From Polyangiaceae bacterium (GTDB lineage: Bacteria; Myxococcota_A; Polyangia; Polyangiales; Polyangiaceae): a DNA stretch of 39,769 nt. A program made the position numbers and the translations under genes. The stretch spans positions 1-39,769 of the forward strand of contig JAICQQ010000057.1 in the NCBI GenBank assembly GCA_025937785.1. The letters are read 5' to 3'. Below the pieces are notes generated by a model. The model made no database searches. It was given only the letters and a program-made list of their open reading frames with translations, and had not been told where the DNA came from. Positions 1-7,689 of this stretch are shown in pieces; position 1 is the first letter of the stretch, and each line of letters starts with the position of its first letter.

Positions 1-7
1 GATTGAT

Positions 8-403
8 TCAGTTGGCCTGAGCGATCCTCGGTCCAAACAAGAGGATTCCGACTACCACCGAGGCGATCGCCGCCAGCAGCACGCCCGCAGCCGCGACATT
101 CTTCGCCTTCCCGATCAGTGGGTGTTGAATAGGCATGACCGCATCCGCCAGAAACTCGAGTGCCGTGTTCACGGCCTCGGCCAGGAACACCAGCGTGATC
201 GTCAGCGTCAGCAGCACCCATTCCGAGCTACCAAGTTCGACGAACCAGCCAGCTGTCACCACGCTGGCTGCTGCCACTAGATGAATCCGCGCGTTGTGCT
301 GGGTACGCACGAGCGTACTCAGCCCGCGCAGGGCGTGCCCAAAGCTCCGGTACCGTTCACGCAACAGCTTCATCCAAACAGTGTACCCCTCTGCCTCATG
401 CAC
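8..403 (-). CDS. dgkA: Diacylglycerol/undecaprenol kinase (DgkA family)
   Basis: Small integral-membrane lipid kinase that phosphorylates diacylglycerol or undecaprenol at the inner membrane. The 131-residue reading frame has three hydrophobic helices (about residues 40-58, 62-85 and 102-124) and the family signature EAVNTALE at about 76-83, where the Glu and Asn bind ATP-Mg. The length fits the family, usually 120-130 residues. The second Met, at position 373, begins MKLLRERYRSF and is the more typical N-terminus, so the first ten residues may not be translated. The gene overlaps only non-coding frames of the kinase to its right, from which it is divergent. Family assignment is firm; whether the substrate is DAG or undecaprenol cannot be told. 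Confidence 0.9.
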   Translation of the reverse strand: MHEAEGYTVWMKLLRERYRSFGHALRGLSTLVRTQHNARIHLVAAASVVTAGWFVELGSSEWVLLTLTITLVFLAEAVNTALEFLADAVMPIQHPLIGKAKNVAAAGVLLAAIASVVVGILLFGPRIAQAN

Positions 404-505
404 GCTCGAAGGAGCCGTTGCGCATCTACAGCGTGGACTTACCGAGGAGGCGGCGGCGGACGCTCATTGCTTGCGACGCAGCGGGCGCCCGGGCAGACTG
501 CCCGC

Positions 506-997
506 GTGGAGTCACCAAGACTGTATTTGGTGTGCGGCTTGCCAGGCGCTGGAAAGACGACGCGAGCGCACCAGATCGTGGAGCGTGTGGGCGCCGTGCA
601 TTTGGCTGCGGATGAGTGGGTTCTGGGCCTGGGAATGAGCCTGGTGGACTTCGAGTTCCGGGTCAAACTGCAGGATTGCCTGCTGGCACATGCGGGCACG
701 CTGCTGCGCGCGGGGCTGAGCGTGGTGCTCGAGTTCGGCTCGTGGAGTGCCGAAGAGCGTGAGCGGATCCGTCGAGTTGCGGCGGACGAGCATGCGGCCG
801 TGGAGCTGCACTTCTTGAAGGCTTCGGTGGACGAGCTCGTGAGGCGCGTTCGCGCACGCGGTGGACCGTTCGCCGAGGCGCTCGCGTCCGACGTCCTGCA
901 GCGCGACGCTGCTAAGTTCCAGGAACCCTTGGCGGACGAGATCGCCAGATTCGACCGGTACTGCGGGCCGAACCAGGACTGGATACCGAGCAGCTAG
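506..997 (+). CDS. P-loop (AAA_33/zeta-toxin-like) small-molecule kinase
   Basis: Predicted cytoplasmic ATP-dependent kinase of 163 residues. A Walker A motif, GLPGAGKTT, lies at residues 11-19. It is followed by an acidic residue in AADEW (D36) and a basic lid region around VRRVRARGG near 112. This is the arrangement of the AAA_33 kinases that include chloramphenicol phosphotransferase-like and zeta-toxin-like enzymes. The open frame extends upstream to 281, but that part overlaps dgkA on the other strand and looks non-coding. The GTG at 506 puts the start just before the first beta strand and is preferred. The substrate is unknown. No antitoxin-like partner is adjacent, so a toxin role is not supported. 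Confidence 0.78.
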   Translation: MESPRLYLVCGLPGAGKTTRAHQIVERVGAVHLAADEWVLGLGMSLVDFEFRVKLQDCLLAHAGTLLRAGLSVVLEFGSWSAEERERIRRVAADEHAAVELHFLKASVDELVRRVRARGGPFAEALASDVLQRDAAKFQEPLADEIARFDRYCGPNQDWIPSS

Positions 998-1059
998 AAA
1001 TTGCTAGCGGTGTTCGCGGCGAGTTGCCGCGAAGGTCAGCGACGACTAGCATCGCCCGC

Positions 1060-2979
1060 ATGGGGGGTGATCGACGCGCACGCATCGCTGAGTTGGAGGC
1101 AGAAGTCCGCGTGCTCCACACGATGCTGCAGAGCGCACCCGATCTCATCAGCCGCGCCAGCGTCGACGGCAAGTTCCTCTACCTGAACCACGTCACACCG
1201 GGGTTTCGGATGGAAGACGTGGTCGGCGCTCCGGCGGTGAGCTTCTTACCGGAAGCTCATCGCGAAACGGCGTCCGCAGCCATGCAACGAACCACAGAGA
1301 CCCGTACGGTGCAGCAGTTCGCGACCGTCGCCCCGGTGAGCGCAGATCGGATGGGACACTACCTGACGCGCGTGAGTCCCATCATCGAAGACGGCGAAGT
1401 CACTTCGCTCGTGATAGTCGCCACCGACGTGACGACGCTGGAAGAGCAGCGGCTTCTATTGCAGGTCGCGATCGACGCCGGAGAGTTGGGGATCTGGACT
1501 TACAACCTGCAGGACGGCTCCGGCACCTGGGACGCGCGCACGCGCGCCATCATGGGCTACCCAGAAACGGCGCAGACGCTGCGTTTCGGAGAGCTCCTCT
1601 CGGACTACGTTCACCCCGACGATCGAGAGCTCGTGGCAAAAGCCCTCGATCGAGTGCAGACGACGGGGCGCTACGGACCGCTGCAGCACCGCATCGTCCG
1701 ATCCCGAGGCGATGTTCGCTGGCTGAGCGTTTCGGGCCTGGCCGTTCGCGACCACGAGGGTCAGGTCGCCAGCATCGTGGGCAGCACGCAGGATGTCACC
1801 GAGCGTCGATTGCTCGAAGAAAGGCTGATCGAAGCGCAAAAGCTGGAGAGCATCGGGCGGCTCGCGGGGGGCGTCGCGCATGACTTCAACAACATGCTCA
1901 CGGCGATCCTGGGTAATCTGGAGTTTGCCGAGGAAGCCAGCTCGGTCGAAGAGATACGCCCGCTGCTGGACGCCATCCGAGTCACCGCGGAACGCAGCGC
2001 TGCCCTGACCGCGCAGCTCTTGGCTTTCGCTCGACGCCAGGTGATCGACCCCAAAGTCATCGATCCCAACGCGCTGATCCAACGGCTCGACAAGGTGTTC
2101 CAGCGCGCGATCGGCGAGCACATCCGAGTCCTGCTTTCGCTGTCCGCGCGCGGCCGCGTGCGCGCCGGCGAAAGCCAGCTGGAGCAGGTCGTGATGAACC
2201 TGGTCACGAATGCCCGCGACGCGATGGCGGCCGGCGGCGTGCTGACCCTCGAGACGCTGGACGTGACGCTCGATCAGACTTACGCAGACAGCCACCCTGG
2301 AGTCGAACCGGGGCCGTACGTCCTCTTGGCAGTGAGCGACACGGGGCGCGGCATCCCGGCGGACGCGGTCCCGCACCTGTTCGAGCCCTTCTTCACGACG
2401 CGCGCGGGCGGCACCGGGTTGGGGCTGGCCACGTGCTACGGCATCGTGAAGCAGAGCGGCGGGCACCTGAGTGTCTACAGTGAGGTCGGGCGAGGCACCA
2501 CGTTCAAGGTTTACCTACCCACCGTCGACGCCGAGGTGGTGCCGGAATCCGAGCGTGCGCCAGCGACCTCGGCGAGTCACGGCGAGCGCGTGCTGTTGGT
2601 CGAGGACGAAGCCCCGGTTCGCTCCATCGTCGAGCGCACGCTGCTCAAGCACGCCTACCACGTGACGAGCGCGACCACCGCAGAAGAAGCCTTGCGCCTC
2701 GTCGAGAACGAGTCGCCCTTCGACCTATTGGTGTCCGACGTCGTGCTCCCCGGTATGGGCGGGCGCGTACTTTCCGAGCGCCTGACACTGAGAATGCCGG
2801 GCTTGCGCGTGCTGTTCATCTCCGGCTACACCGAAAACGCCATCGTGAACGGCGGCGTGCTCGATGCCGGGCTCCACTTTCTCCAGAAGCCATTCCTCCC
2901 GTCCGAGTTGCTGCAAGCCGTGCAAGACGTGCTGCAAGGTTCGCCAGAATCCCGCCGTCGGGGCTGGGGCGATCCCTGA
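1060..2979 (+). CDS. Hybrid sensor histidine kinase (PAS-PAS-HisKA-HATPase-REC)
   Basis: A 639-residue soluble hybrid kinase without membrane segments. A short coiled-coil start (about 8-20) is followed by two PAS domains (about 21-125 and 136-250; the second ends in the typical DVTERR linker). HisKA follows with phosphoacceptor H274 in GVAHDFNN. The HATPase domain has its N-box at N380/N384 (MNLVTNARDA), then DTGRGI and GTGLGLA. A C-terminal receiver carries the phosphoacceptor D560 in SDVVLPGMGG and the conserved Lys of QKPF. All catalytic residues are present. The frame can be opened at a TTG at 1024, but the ATG at 1060 begins the likely protein. There is no response regulator beside it, so it is an orphan; the PAS domains suggest a cytosolic or redox signal. 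Confidence 0.93.
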   Translation: MGGDRRARIAELEAEVRVLHTMLQSAPDLISRASVDGKFLYLNHVTPGFRMEDVVGAPAVSFLPEAHRETASAAMQRTTETRTVQQFATVAPVSADRMGHYLTRVSPIIEDGEVTSLVIVATDVTTLEEQRLLLQVAIDAGELGIWTYNLQDGSGTWDARTRAIMGYPETAQTLRFGELLSDYVHPDDRELVAKALDRVQTTGRYGPLQHRIVRSRGDVRWLSVSGLAVRDHEGQVASIVGSTQDVTERRLLEERLIEAQKLESIGRLAGGVAHDFNNMLTAILGNLEFAEEASSVEEIRPLLDAIRVTAERSAALTAQLLAFARRQVIDPKVIDPNALIQRLDKVFQRAIGEHIRVLLSLSARGRVRAGESQLEQVVMNLVTNARDAMAAGGVLTLETLDVTLDQTYADSHPGVEPGPYVLLAVSDTGRGIPADAVPHLFEPFFTTRAGGTGLGLATCYGIVKQSGGHLSVYSEVGRGTTFKVYLPTVDAEVVPESERAPATSASHGERVLLVEDEAPVRSIVERTLLKHAYHVTSATTAEEALRLVENESPFDLLVSDVVLPGMGGRVLSERLTLRMPGLRVLFISGYTENAIVNGGVLDAGLHFLQKPFLPSELLQAVQDVLQGSPESRRRGWGDP

Positions 2980-2987
2980 GCGCCGAC

Positions 2988-3287
2988 TCACGACATGAAC
3001 GCTGCCAGCAGTTCTAGCGTGACCGAGATCACCAAGATGGCGGAGCCCAGCCATCCTAGGATCGTACCCGTCAAGGCGGCCCCGCGGTGCTCGAGCCCCG
3101 TCTCCGTCCGGCGCATGCGGCTGAGGCTTTGGTGGCCGAGGTACACGGCAAACGGAGCCACGATTCCTAGAACCAGCAATCCTAAGGCTCCCAACACCGC
3201 CGCCCAGGTCGAGCGCGCGCGAATCTGCTCCACCAACGACTCCGACTCCGCGATCGCCGGCAAATAGGGATTTTGTTCCTCGGTCAC
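2988..3287 (-). CDS. Small two-helix membrane protein, DUF4190-like
   Basis: A 99-residue membrane protein. A short polar N-terminus precedes two transmembrane helices (about 29-51 and 72-95) joined by the segment GHQSLSRMRRTE. This GH-x-SL-x-R/Q pattern between two helices is typical of DUF4190 proteins, whose function is unknown. The GTG at 3287 is chosen because the frame upstream of it overlaps the neighbouring plus-strand gene and lacks any membrane or domain character. It converges with the hybrid kinase (stop codons only 8 bp apart) and is divergent from the PDZ protein, with 20 bp between the start codons. Confidence 0.72.
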   Translation of the reverse strand: MTEEQNPYLPAIAESESLVEQIRARSTWAAVLGALGLLVLGIVAPFAVYLGHQSLSRMRRTETGLEHRGAALTGTILGWLGSAILVISVTLELLAAFMS

Positions 3288-3307
3288 CTGTGCCAGTGTA
3301 GCTGGCC

Positions 3308-4150
3308 GTGGATGACGGCGGAATGCCTCCGATCGTGGTAGGGGTGATCCTGTGGGCTGCCGGGAAGCTGGCACTCCTGGGACTCTTGGTTTTGCTGCAC
3401 TGGGCTCGGCGTCGCCTCCACTCGGTGCCGCCGCCGTTGTTCCAACGCCGAGCCCCGGTCGCCGGCTCAGCGCGGCTCTTCGAGGGAATGGCCGGAGTAG
3501 GCGCTGGGTACGCGCTATGCGCAGCCACCTTCTTCGCAGGGATGGTGAGCACACCCGCCGGCGCCACGCTGAGCTTGATTCCGGCCCAGGGTGGCCCTGC
3601 TGAGCAAGCGGGTGTCTTGCGCGGTGACGTCGCCCACAGCGTCGAAGGGACGGCGGTGAAGAGCTTCGACGAGTTCCGGCAAGCCGTTCAGCGAGCTCCT
3701 GAGTCCGTGTCCATCGAAGTCGAACGAAACGGTCGCGTGGTGCCCCTCAGCGTCCGCAAGAACGAACACAATCTCATTGGCGTGGCACCGATGCCGGGGC
3801 CTTCTATGGCCGCGGCGACTGCCTTGCCTCGCGCGATCGCTGCGCCTGCTCAGGTGCTCGCAGCATGGGTGAGTAGCGCCGTGCGCTCGCTCGCAGGAGA
3901 GGCGACCGAGACGGCTGGCATCGTCGGGTTCGGGTCAGTGGTTTCGGGCGGGAATGTCCCGTGGACCCCCGTGTTGGCGCTGCTCATGGCCAAGAACCTC
4001 GGACCCGTGGCCCTCGTGTACGTGGTCATCCTCGCCGCCGATGCCCGATCGCGCGCTCGCTACCAAGCCAGCAACGCGGGAGCGGCACGTCTTGAAGGCG
4101 CGCCGAACGGCACTTCGACTCGGATTGGGTTACGGCTGCCTAGGGACTAG
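3308..4150 (+). CDS. Membrane PDZ protein resembling a degenerate site-2 protease
   Basis: A 280-residue membrane protein. A first helix (about 8-31) ends in [10 protein letters not shown], a second hydrophobic stretch lies at about 62-80, and a PDZ domain spans about 86-150 ([13 protein letters not shown], then SFDEFRQAV). A segment [16 protein letters not shown] and a final helix, [20 protein letters not shown], follow. This order matches RseP/M50 intramembrane proteases. However, the HExxH zinc motif is absent (HW instead of HE) and the NPxPxLDGG motif is missing too. I infer a catalytically dead rhomboid/S2P-type adaptor or substrate chaperone. The start is GTG at 3308; ATG at 3323 is possible. 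Its stop overlaps the convergent repeat lipoprotein by 4 bp. Confidence 0.75.
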   Translation: MDDGGMPPIVVGVILWAAGKLALLGLLVLLHWARRRLHSVPPPLFQRRAPVAGSARLFEGMAGVGAGYALCAATFFAGMVSTPAGATLSLIPAQGGPAEQAGVLRGDVAHSVEGTAVKSFDEFRQAVQRAPESVSIEVERNGRVVPLSVRKNEHNLIGVAPMPGPSMAAATALPRAIAAPAQVLAAWVSSAVRSLAGEATETAGIVGFGSVVSGGNVPWTPVLALLMAKNLGPVALVYVVILAADARSRARYQASNAGAARLEGAPNGTSTRIGLRLPRD

Positions 4151-5061
4151 TCGCTAGCCAGACAGGCGTTGCCCGGATCCATGCCGTCCCCGCATTCGTC
4201 GGTGCACGCTGGTCCGCCCGGCGCCGGTGGCGAGGAGCTGCACGACAGTACCCATTCGTGGTCGTCACTGGCACACGATCGCTTCCTGACGTAGCCCCCA
4301 CTGCTGAGCACCTCGAAGTCGCTGGACGTGATGGCTACGAAGTGCGCGTGGCCCGCCGCATTGCTGGAAAGTACGGTGATGCCCGTGCCCTCGGAAATCT
4401 CGCTGGGCGTCAGGAGCAGCGTGTGCTGGTGATTGCCCGAACTCGTCGCGATGAGGTACCGGTCGCAGGTGTAGCCGCCCGTGCCACCGGTGCCGCCGGT
4501 GCTGCCTGTAGCGCCGGTGCTGCCTGTAGCGCCGGTGCTACCTGTCGCTCCCGTGCCACCGGTGCTGCCCGTCGATCCGGTGCTGCCCGTCGATCCGGTC
4601 CAACCCGTGCCGCCCGTTCCCCCCGTGCTCCCCGTGGCTCCGCTGCCGCCGGTCCAACCGCCCGTGCCGCCCGTTCCCCCCGTGGCTCCGCTGCCGCCGG
4701 TCCAACCGCCCGTGCCGCCCGTTCCCCCCGTGCTACCCGTGGCTCCGCTGCCCCCGGTCCAACCGCCGCCGCCCGTGCCGCCGATGCCGCCGGTCGAACC
4801 GCTCGGGCCGGTGTAGCCGCTCGTGTTCGTACGCGTGGTGCTACCGCCCGAGCTGGCAGCTCGAGCGCCGTGACCGGAGTTACCACCACCGGTCCCGTCG
4901 TGAGCGCCCGTCGAAGCGCCGTGCTCGGTAGTACCGCCGCTGCCGGAGGACTCCACGCTCGCCTCGCTTCCGGACGACGTCGTGCCGCCACAGCCGAACA
5001 GGGCGAGCGCGCTGGCCCCCGCCACCAACGCGAGAAACTCTTTCTTGTTGAATGGCACCAT
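4147..5061 (-). CDS. Lipoprotein with Gly-Thr repeat stalk and His-rich C-terminal domain
   Basis: A 304-residue exported lipoprotein: signal peptide with lipobox ALFGC (C24), a Ser/Gly linker, a collagen-like low-complexity stalk made of [15 protein letters not shown] and GSTGSTG units (residues 82-197), and a globular C-terminal part. That domain carries paired HxH motifs, NHQHTLLLT (H211/H213) and GHAHFVAIT (H238/H240), and ends Cys-rich with ACTDECGDG. The HxH pairs on beta strands suggest metal binding, but this is inference. The stalk would lift the domain away from the outer membrane. The repeat DNA is a plausible site of length variation. A 16-bp perfect palindrome lies 68 bp upstream of the ATG. 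Function unknown. Confidence 0.85.
   Translation of the reverse strand: MVPFNKKEFLALVAGASALALFGCGGTTSSGSEASVESSGSGGTTEHGASTGAHDGTGGGNSGHGARAASSGGSTTRTNTSGYTGPSGSTGGIGGTGGGGWTGGSGATGSTGGTGGTGGWTGGSGATGGTGGTGGWTGGSGATGSTGGTGGTGWTGSTGSTGSTGSTGGTGATGSTGATGSTGATGSTGGTGGTGGYTCDRYLIATSSGNHQHTLLLTPSEISEGTGITVLSSNAAGHAHFVAITSSDFEVLSSGGYVRKRSCASDDHEWVLSCSSSPPAPGGPACTDECGDGMDPGNACLASD
4471..4820 (-). repeat. In-frame tandem repeat encoding Gly/Thr/Ser stalk
   Basis: About 350 bp of imperfect tandem repetition inside the lipoprotein gene. On the plus strand, CCCGTGCCGCCCGTTCC-type units recur. Longer 45-54 bp blocks encoding [10 protein letters not shown] plus GGTGG spacers occur three times, and shorter 9-18 bp units encoding GATGST or GST follow. 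Every unit is a multiple of three, so gain or loss of copies keeps the frame. It is protein-coding repetition, not a CRISPR or an integration scar. Confidence 0.85.
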
Positions 5062-5129
5062 CAGACCGCTCCCGAAAAGACCCCCATACTACCACACGCA
5101 GCGCCGCCAGCGCAGTCGCGGCGAATTGA

Positions 5130-5145
5130 CAGGTGAATTCACCTG
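5130..5145. promoter_or_regulatory. Perfect 16-bp palindrome, candidate operator
   Basis: CAGGTGAATTCACCTG is a perfect inverted repeat with no spacer. It sits in the 131-bp gap between the sigma-54 activator gene and the start of the repeat lipoprotein, 68 bp upstream of that ATG. A TTGACA hexamer (plus strand) abuts it on the left. The size and lack of a loop fit a dimeric-repressor site better than a terminator. No regulator can be assigned to it. Confidence 0.45.
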
Positions 5146-5192
5146 GCTGAACGTTTCCGATCGCCAGCTCGGCTTTGCTGCCGCCCGAGTGA

Positions 5193-6611
5193 TCAGCGTT
5201 CGATGCCGAACGCCTCGAGCCACCGGTAGATCTGACGCCGGTCACGCCCGAAATGCTTGGACACGGCGCGGACGTTACGCCCCAACGCCTCGTAGACCGC
5301 CAAGAACTCGTCACGCGTCGGCTGTACCTGGGGCCCGGCAGGCGCAGGCGTCGCAGGCGCAGGTGTCGCCGGGCGTACGGCGGTCGCCGGCGCCGCGCTC
5401 GGTGACGGCGCGGGACTGGACGGCTGAGGATCGGCGGTGAACTCGGGCATGACTTCGCGCAACAGCTGCATCCCAACGCTGATGGATCGGCCGTAGGTCG
5501 ACAGCCGCTGTACGAGCCGCTCGACTCCCCGTAGGTTGTCGGACCACGTGTGCAGCGTGAGTTGCTCGGCGACGACCGGGTGCCACTGGATACCCCCAGC
5601 AGCACCGCCTGCGCGTTGCCAGAAACGATCGGCCCAACCCAGGATGTCCAGGCGCCGTTCGCGCAGGGCGGGCAAGCGCAATTCGAAGACGGACAAGCGC
5701 GCGTGCAGGTCACGCCGGAATGCACCGGTCTCCACCAAACGCGCCAGGTCCTTGTTGGTGGCGCACACGACGCGCACGTCGACGCGCTGCGTGCGAACAC
5801 TGCCCACGGGTCGCACCTCGCCTTCCTGCAACACACGCAGCAACTTGGCCTGGGATTCGAGCGGCAGCTCGCCCACCTCGTCGAGGAACAGCGTGCCGCC
5901 GTTAGCCGCCACGAACAATCCGGGGTGACGGCTGTCAGCCCCCGTGAACGCGCCGCGCTCGTGTCCGAACAATTGCGACTCGATCAGCTGGGGCGCGAGT
6001 TCGGCGCAGCTCAGCTTGAGGTGCGGCCCACCGCGCCCGCTCATGCGGTGCACGTCGGCGGCCAACCACTCCTTACCAGTGCCAGTCTCTCCCAGGATCA
6101 GTACCGGCGCAGGCTGCGGTGCCGCTCGAACCAAGAGCTGTCGCACCTTCGCGATGCTCGCCGCACGCCCCTGGAGCGTGCTCGTACCGTCATCACTCGC
6201 CGTGGCGACAGCATCGTCGACGACGGCGAGCGCGTCACCCAGGCGCACCACCCTGCCGGGAGTCAGCGGCGTCGGTTGTTGCACGGGCGCGCCATCCACC
6301 CGGGTACCATTGTGGCTGCCCAGGTCAGTCAGAAACGCCGCACCGAGCCCCCCGAAGCCAAGCTGGACCAGAGCGTGGCGCCGGGACACCGTCGGGTGGC
6401 TCACCACCCCACGCTCGATGGCAGGGTTGCCGTCCGACGCTTCCGCATCACCCCAAGGGTCGCGCCCCAACGTGAGCCCGTGCGCGAGCTCGACGCTTTG
6501 ACCCTCGAGCTCACGAGGGTAGATGAAGTGCAGCCACCAACGCGCCTGGTTGGCGATCGACTGCGGCGCGTTCGGCTGGGTCGCGCCAGCCGTGGGCTCC
6601 CGCGTCGACAT
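5193..6611 (-). CDS. FHA-domain sigma-54-dependent transcription activator (bEBP)
   Basis: A 472-residue enhancer-binding protein. An N-terminal FHA domain (about 40-130) has GR at 49-50, SRRH at 76-79 and NGT at 101-103, the residues that bind phosphothreonine. The AAA+ domain has Walker A GETGTGKE (174-181), the sigma-54-contacting loop GAFTGA (220-225), Walker B TLFLDE (240-245) and RRDLHARL. A Pro/Ala-rich linker (about 395-430) leads to a Fis-type helix-turn-helix (446-467). All motifs needed for sigma-54 activation are intact. FHA sensing implies input from a Ser/Thr kinase rather than a histidine kinase. The ATG at 6611 is used; the frame upstream is non-coding. It is divergent from a secreted lipoprotein with a sigma-54 promoter, its likeliest target. 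Confidence 0.95.
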   Translation of the reverse strand: MSTREPTAGATQPNAPQSIANQARWWLHFIYPRELEGQSVELAHGLTLGRDPWGDAEASDGNPAIERGVVSHPTVSRRHALVQLGFGGLGAAFLTDLGSHNGTRVDGAPVQQPTPLTPGRVVRLGDALAVVDDAVATASDDGTSTLQGRAASIAKVRQLLVRAAPQPAPVLILGETGTGKEWLAADVHRMSGRGGPHLKLSCAELAPQLIESQLFGHERGAFTGADSRHPGLFVAANGGTLFLDEVGELPLESQAKLLRVLQEGEVRPVGSVRTQRVDVRVVCATNKDLARLVETGAFRRDLHARLSVFELRLPALRERRLDILGWADRFWQRAGGAAGGIQWHPVVAEQLTLHTWSDNLRGVERLVQRLSTYGRSISVGMQLLREVMPEFTADPQPSSPAPSPSAAPATAVRPATPAPATPAPAGPQVQPTRDEFLAVYEALGRNVRAVSKHFGRDRRQIYRWLEAFGIER

Positions 6612-6677
6612 GCTGCGACTGTAGCGGTCACCCCCTGCTCGGGCAAGGCGGTGCGTCACCCCGTAGCGTGCGCACGT

Positions 6678-6708
6678 CGCATGAGACACTCCCCGCTGCG
6701 CATGAGAC
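6678..6708. promoter_or_regulatory. Paired direct repeats, candidate enhancer (UAS) for the sigma-54 activator
   Basis: CGCATGAGAC occurs twice, at 6678-6687 and 6699-6708, with starts 21 bp apart, so both copies lie on the same face of the helix. They lie about 90-120 bp upstream of the transcription start predicted from the sigma-54 promoter at 6770, a usual enhancer distance. They also lie beside the gene for a Fis-type activator. The link to that protein is inferred. Confidence 0.5.
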
Positions 6709-6769
6709 GAGACGCGGGGCCGGCCGCGCGCCCAAGCCAAAAACCCGTGCGCAGCACGATCGACAGCGC

Positions 6770-6785
6770 TGGCACATGGGCTGCA
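6770..6785 (+). promoter_or_regulatory. Sigma-54 (-24/-12) promoter of the secreted lipoprotein
   Basis: TGGCACATGGGCTGCA matches the consensus TGGCAC-N5-TTGCA at all positions but one (C for the first T of TTGCA). The GG and GC dinucleotides have the correct spacing. It is intergenic and points at the lipoprotein at 6821, with a predicted leader of about 25 nt containing the AGAAAGG ribosome site. An activator gene of the right class starts 159 bp away on the other strand. Confidence 0.72.
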
Positions 6786-6820
6786 GTGAGGTCTGACATC
6801 CCACATAGAAAGGTCTTCGA

Positions 6821-7591
6821 ATGCAGAAAGTTCTGATGATTGCACTCAGTGCCGTTCCCTTCGTTGCGTGCGTCGGCACCACCGGCGATGTCGAAGGTGG
6901 CGATGATTTCGAAGGCACCGAAACAGTCGGAACCGTGGAGCAGGAGCTGCGAACACCCGACTACCTCGTCGACTTCGACCAGGTGCAGAACCAACCGATC
7001 TTCTTTGCGACGGGTAGCACCCCAGTGGCCTCGGGCAGCATCGTCGACACGGCCTACGCGGGCTACGGCGTCACGTTCTCGTGCGTGACCGCGAGCAGGG
7101 CCTACGCCTCCACTAGCTGCACGGCGGGCAATGTCTACGCACGCCTCTCGGGCGGCAGCAACGTCGTCGCGCCTCACCCCCAGCTGCAATCCTTCGACGT
7201 CCGCTTCGGCGTGCTGCAGGCCAGCTTCGCCAACCCCAAAGACTGGGTCATGATCGACGTGACCCCCATCAAGCATCCGGAGCACATCGGCAATACGCTC
7301 GCGGCCCCGTGGATCGCCGCCTACGATGCCAACGACCAGTGGATCGCGACGACGCAATATCCGGTGCTCTACCCCAACACGGGCTGGGACCAACCTCGGA
7401 CACTGAGCATCAACGCCGGCTCCGCCCGCATCAAGTACGTGCGCTTCTCGTCCAGCTACTACTCGAGCATGGCCAACGTGGGCGGCAAGTTCGACAACCT
7501 CCAGTTCAACGGCGATGAACTCAGGCCGGTAGCAATCCTCGACCCGCGCCCGCCGATCTTACGGCCCATTCAACTGATTCCAGCACCGTGA
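6821..7591 (+). CDS. Secreted beta-rich lipoprotein of unknown function
   Basis: A 256-residue exported protein. The signal peptide ends at the lipobox-like FVAC (C17), followed by an acidic linker and VEQELR, a sequence seen after signal peptides of many myxobacterial exported proteins. The rest (about 45-235) starts DYLVDFDQV and continues YAGYGVTFS, a pattern of secreted jelly-roll-like domains. It ends in a Pro/Ile-rich tail. No catalytic motif is visible. It has its own sigma-54 promoter and an AGAAAGG ribosome site before the ATG. Divergence from the FHA activator suggests it is that regulator's target. Its role is unknown; a surface or extracellular binding protein is a guess. Confidence 0.82.
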   Translation: MQKVLMIALSAVPFVACVGTTGDVEGGDDFEGTETVGTVEQELRTPDYLVDFDQVQNQPIFFATGSTPVASGSIVDTAYAGYGVTFSCVTASRAYASTSCTAGNVYARLSGGSNVVAPHPQLQSFDVRFGVLQASFANPKDWVMIDVTPIKHPEHIGNTLAAPWIAAYDANDQWIATTQYPVLYPNTGWDQPRTLSINAGSARIKYVRFSSSYYSSMANVGGKFDNLQFNGDELRPVAILDPRPPILRPIQLIPAP

Positions 7592-7689
7592 GCTGACCAC
7601 CGGAGGTTCGTGCCGCGCTTTCTCACGGACCCGTTGATGGCGCCCTCCATAGCCGACCTCGGCCTCCAAGGTGGCCCGTATCGCTGCGG

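Noticed and set aside
1456..2466. 336-codon minus-strand frame in the hybrid kinase gene
   Set aside because: The plus-strand frame carries every catalytic motif of a histidine kinase.
4471..4820. Periodic sequence that could be taken for a CRISPR array
   Set aside because: Units are 9-54 bp of imperfect coding repetition in one frame, with no unique spacers and no cas genes.
4258..5136. Long plus-strand frame with Arg/Ala/Gly repeats over the lipoprotein repeat
   Set aside because: It is the mirror frame of the Gly-Thr repeat; low complexity on one strand makes open frames on the other. The minus-strand protein has a signal peptide, lipobox and a folded C-terminus.
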